From Aegilops tauschii subsp. strangulata (lineage: Eukaryota; Streptophyta; Magnoliopsida; Poales; Poaceae): a stretch of 64,000 nucleotides of DNA. Made by a program: the position numbers and the translations under genes. The notes under the pieces were generated by a model. That model saw nothing but the letters and a program-made list of their open reading frames with translations, did no database searches and was not told the DNA's origin. Location of the stretch: positions 144,476,885 through 144,540,884 of the forward strand of contig NC_053038.3 in the NCBI RefSeq assembly GCF_002575655.3. The letters are read 5' to 3'. Shown in pieces: positions 63,873 through 64,000 of this stretch. Each line of letters begins with the position of its first letter. Positions within the stretch are counted from its first letter, which is position 1.

Positions 63873-64000
63873 TGCTACCTCTTGAGCACTGCGTTGGTTT
63901 TCCCTTGAAGAGGAAAGGGTGATGAAGTAAAATAGCGTAAGTATTTCCCTCAGTTTTTGAGAACCAAGGTATCAATCCAGTAGGAGACCACGCACGAGTC
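63873..64000 (-). repeat. LTR end of a further retroelement at the window edge
   Basis: From 'tgctacctcttgagcactgc' the sequence matches a very common Triticeae Gypsy LTR end ('aagtatttccctcagttttt', 'aaccaaggtatcaatccagt'), as I remember it. Continues beyond the window. Confidence 0.6.

Overview
The window looks like intergenic nuclear DNA of a Triticeae grass (wheat, Aegilops or barley type). Support: a BARE/Angela-type LTR with its typical termini, Athos-like and other Stowaway MITEs, CACTA elements with subterminal arrays, Athila- and Tat-type Gypsy elements nested in one another, and an AP2-like ORF of a kind that is amplified in Triticeae. There are no rRNA, tRNA, CRISPR or bacterial features. 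All family names come from memory of sequence signatures, not from a search.

Left block (1-28,024) is a nest of retroelements, almost all reading on the minus strand. Bases 520-10,666 are an Athila-like non-autonomous element in LTR-internal-LTR-internal order (gag, protease, an ATHILA ORF1-like protein, no polymerase). It lies in the 3' part of a Tat-like Gypsy element, here called C, whose pieces lie at 10,667-14,139, 21,504-22,200 and 27,135-28,024. A second element of that family, B (14,140-21,503), sits inside the gag gene of C with a perfect CTGGG target duplication. A BARE/Angela-type solo LTR (22,201-27,134, TSD CGCAC) sits inside the 5' LTR of C, and a 3.2-kb CACTA transposon (22,330-25,549, TSD AAT) sits inside that LTR. 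The CACTA element carries a Ulp1-like protein and a small hybrid-binding-domain plus membrane-anchor protein.

Middle block (28,025-44,581) holds low-copy DNA with an AP2/ERF-like ORF, a Stowaway MITE, the 3' ends of two Gypsy elements that converge at 33,240, a truncated CACTA end, and the 3' half of a plus-strand Tat-like element D (36,705-42,160). D lies in or beside a long-LTR element.

Right block (44,582-64,000) is lower in recognisable retroelements. It has a degenerate minus-strand gene with an array of five 30-nt exons (48.2-49.9 kb), related duplicated fragments to 51.7 kb, a degenerate segmental duplication (52.4-55.0 and 56.9-59.2 kb) whose two copies hold different tandem satellites, an intact single-exon ORF (60,067-60,750), a two-exon gene model (61,887-62,869), a possible B3-like exon and the start of another LTR at the right edge.

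The most unusual system is the Tat-like family B/C/D. Each copy has lost most of pol in the same way. Two copies carry, in the same antisense slot between pol and the 3' LTR and between homologous flanks, entirely different cargo ORFs: a B3-domain protein in B and a gypsy-type transposon-domain (PF04195-like) protein in D. All three carry repeated stem-loops with a conserved loop, one of which shows a compensatory stem change.
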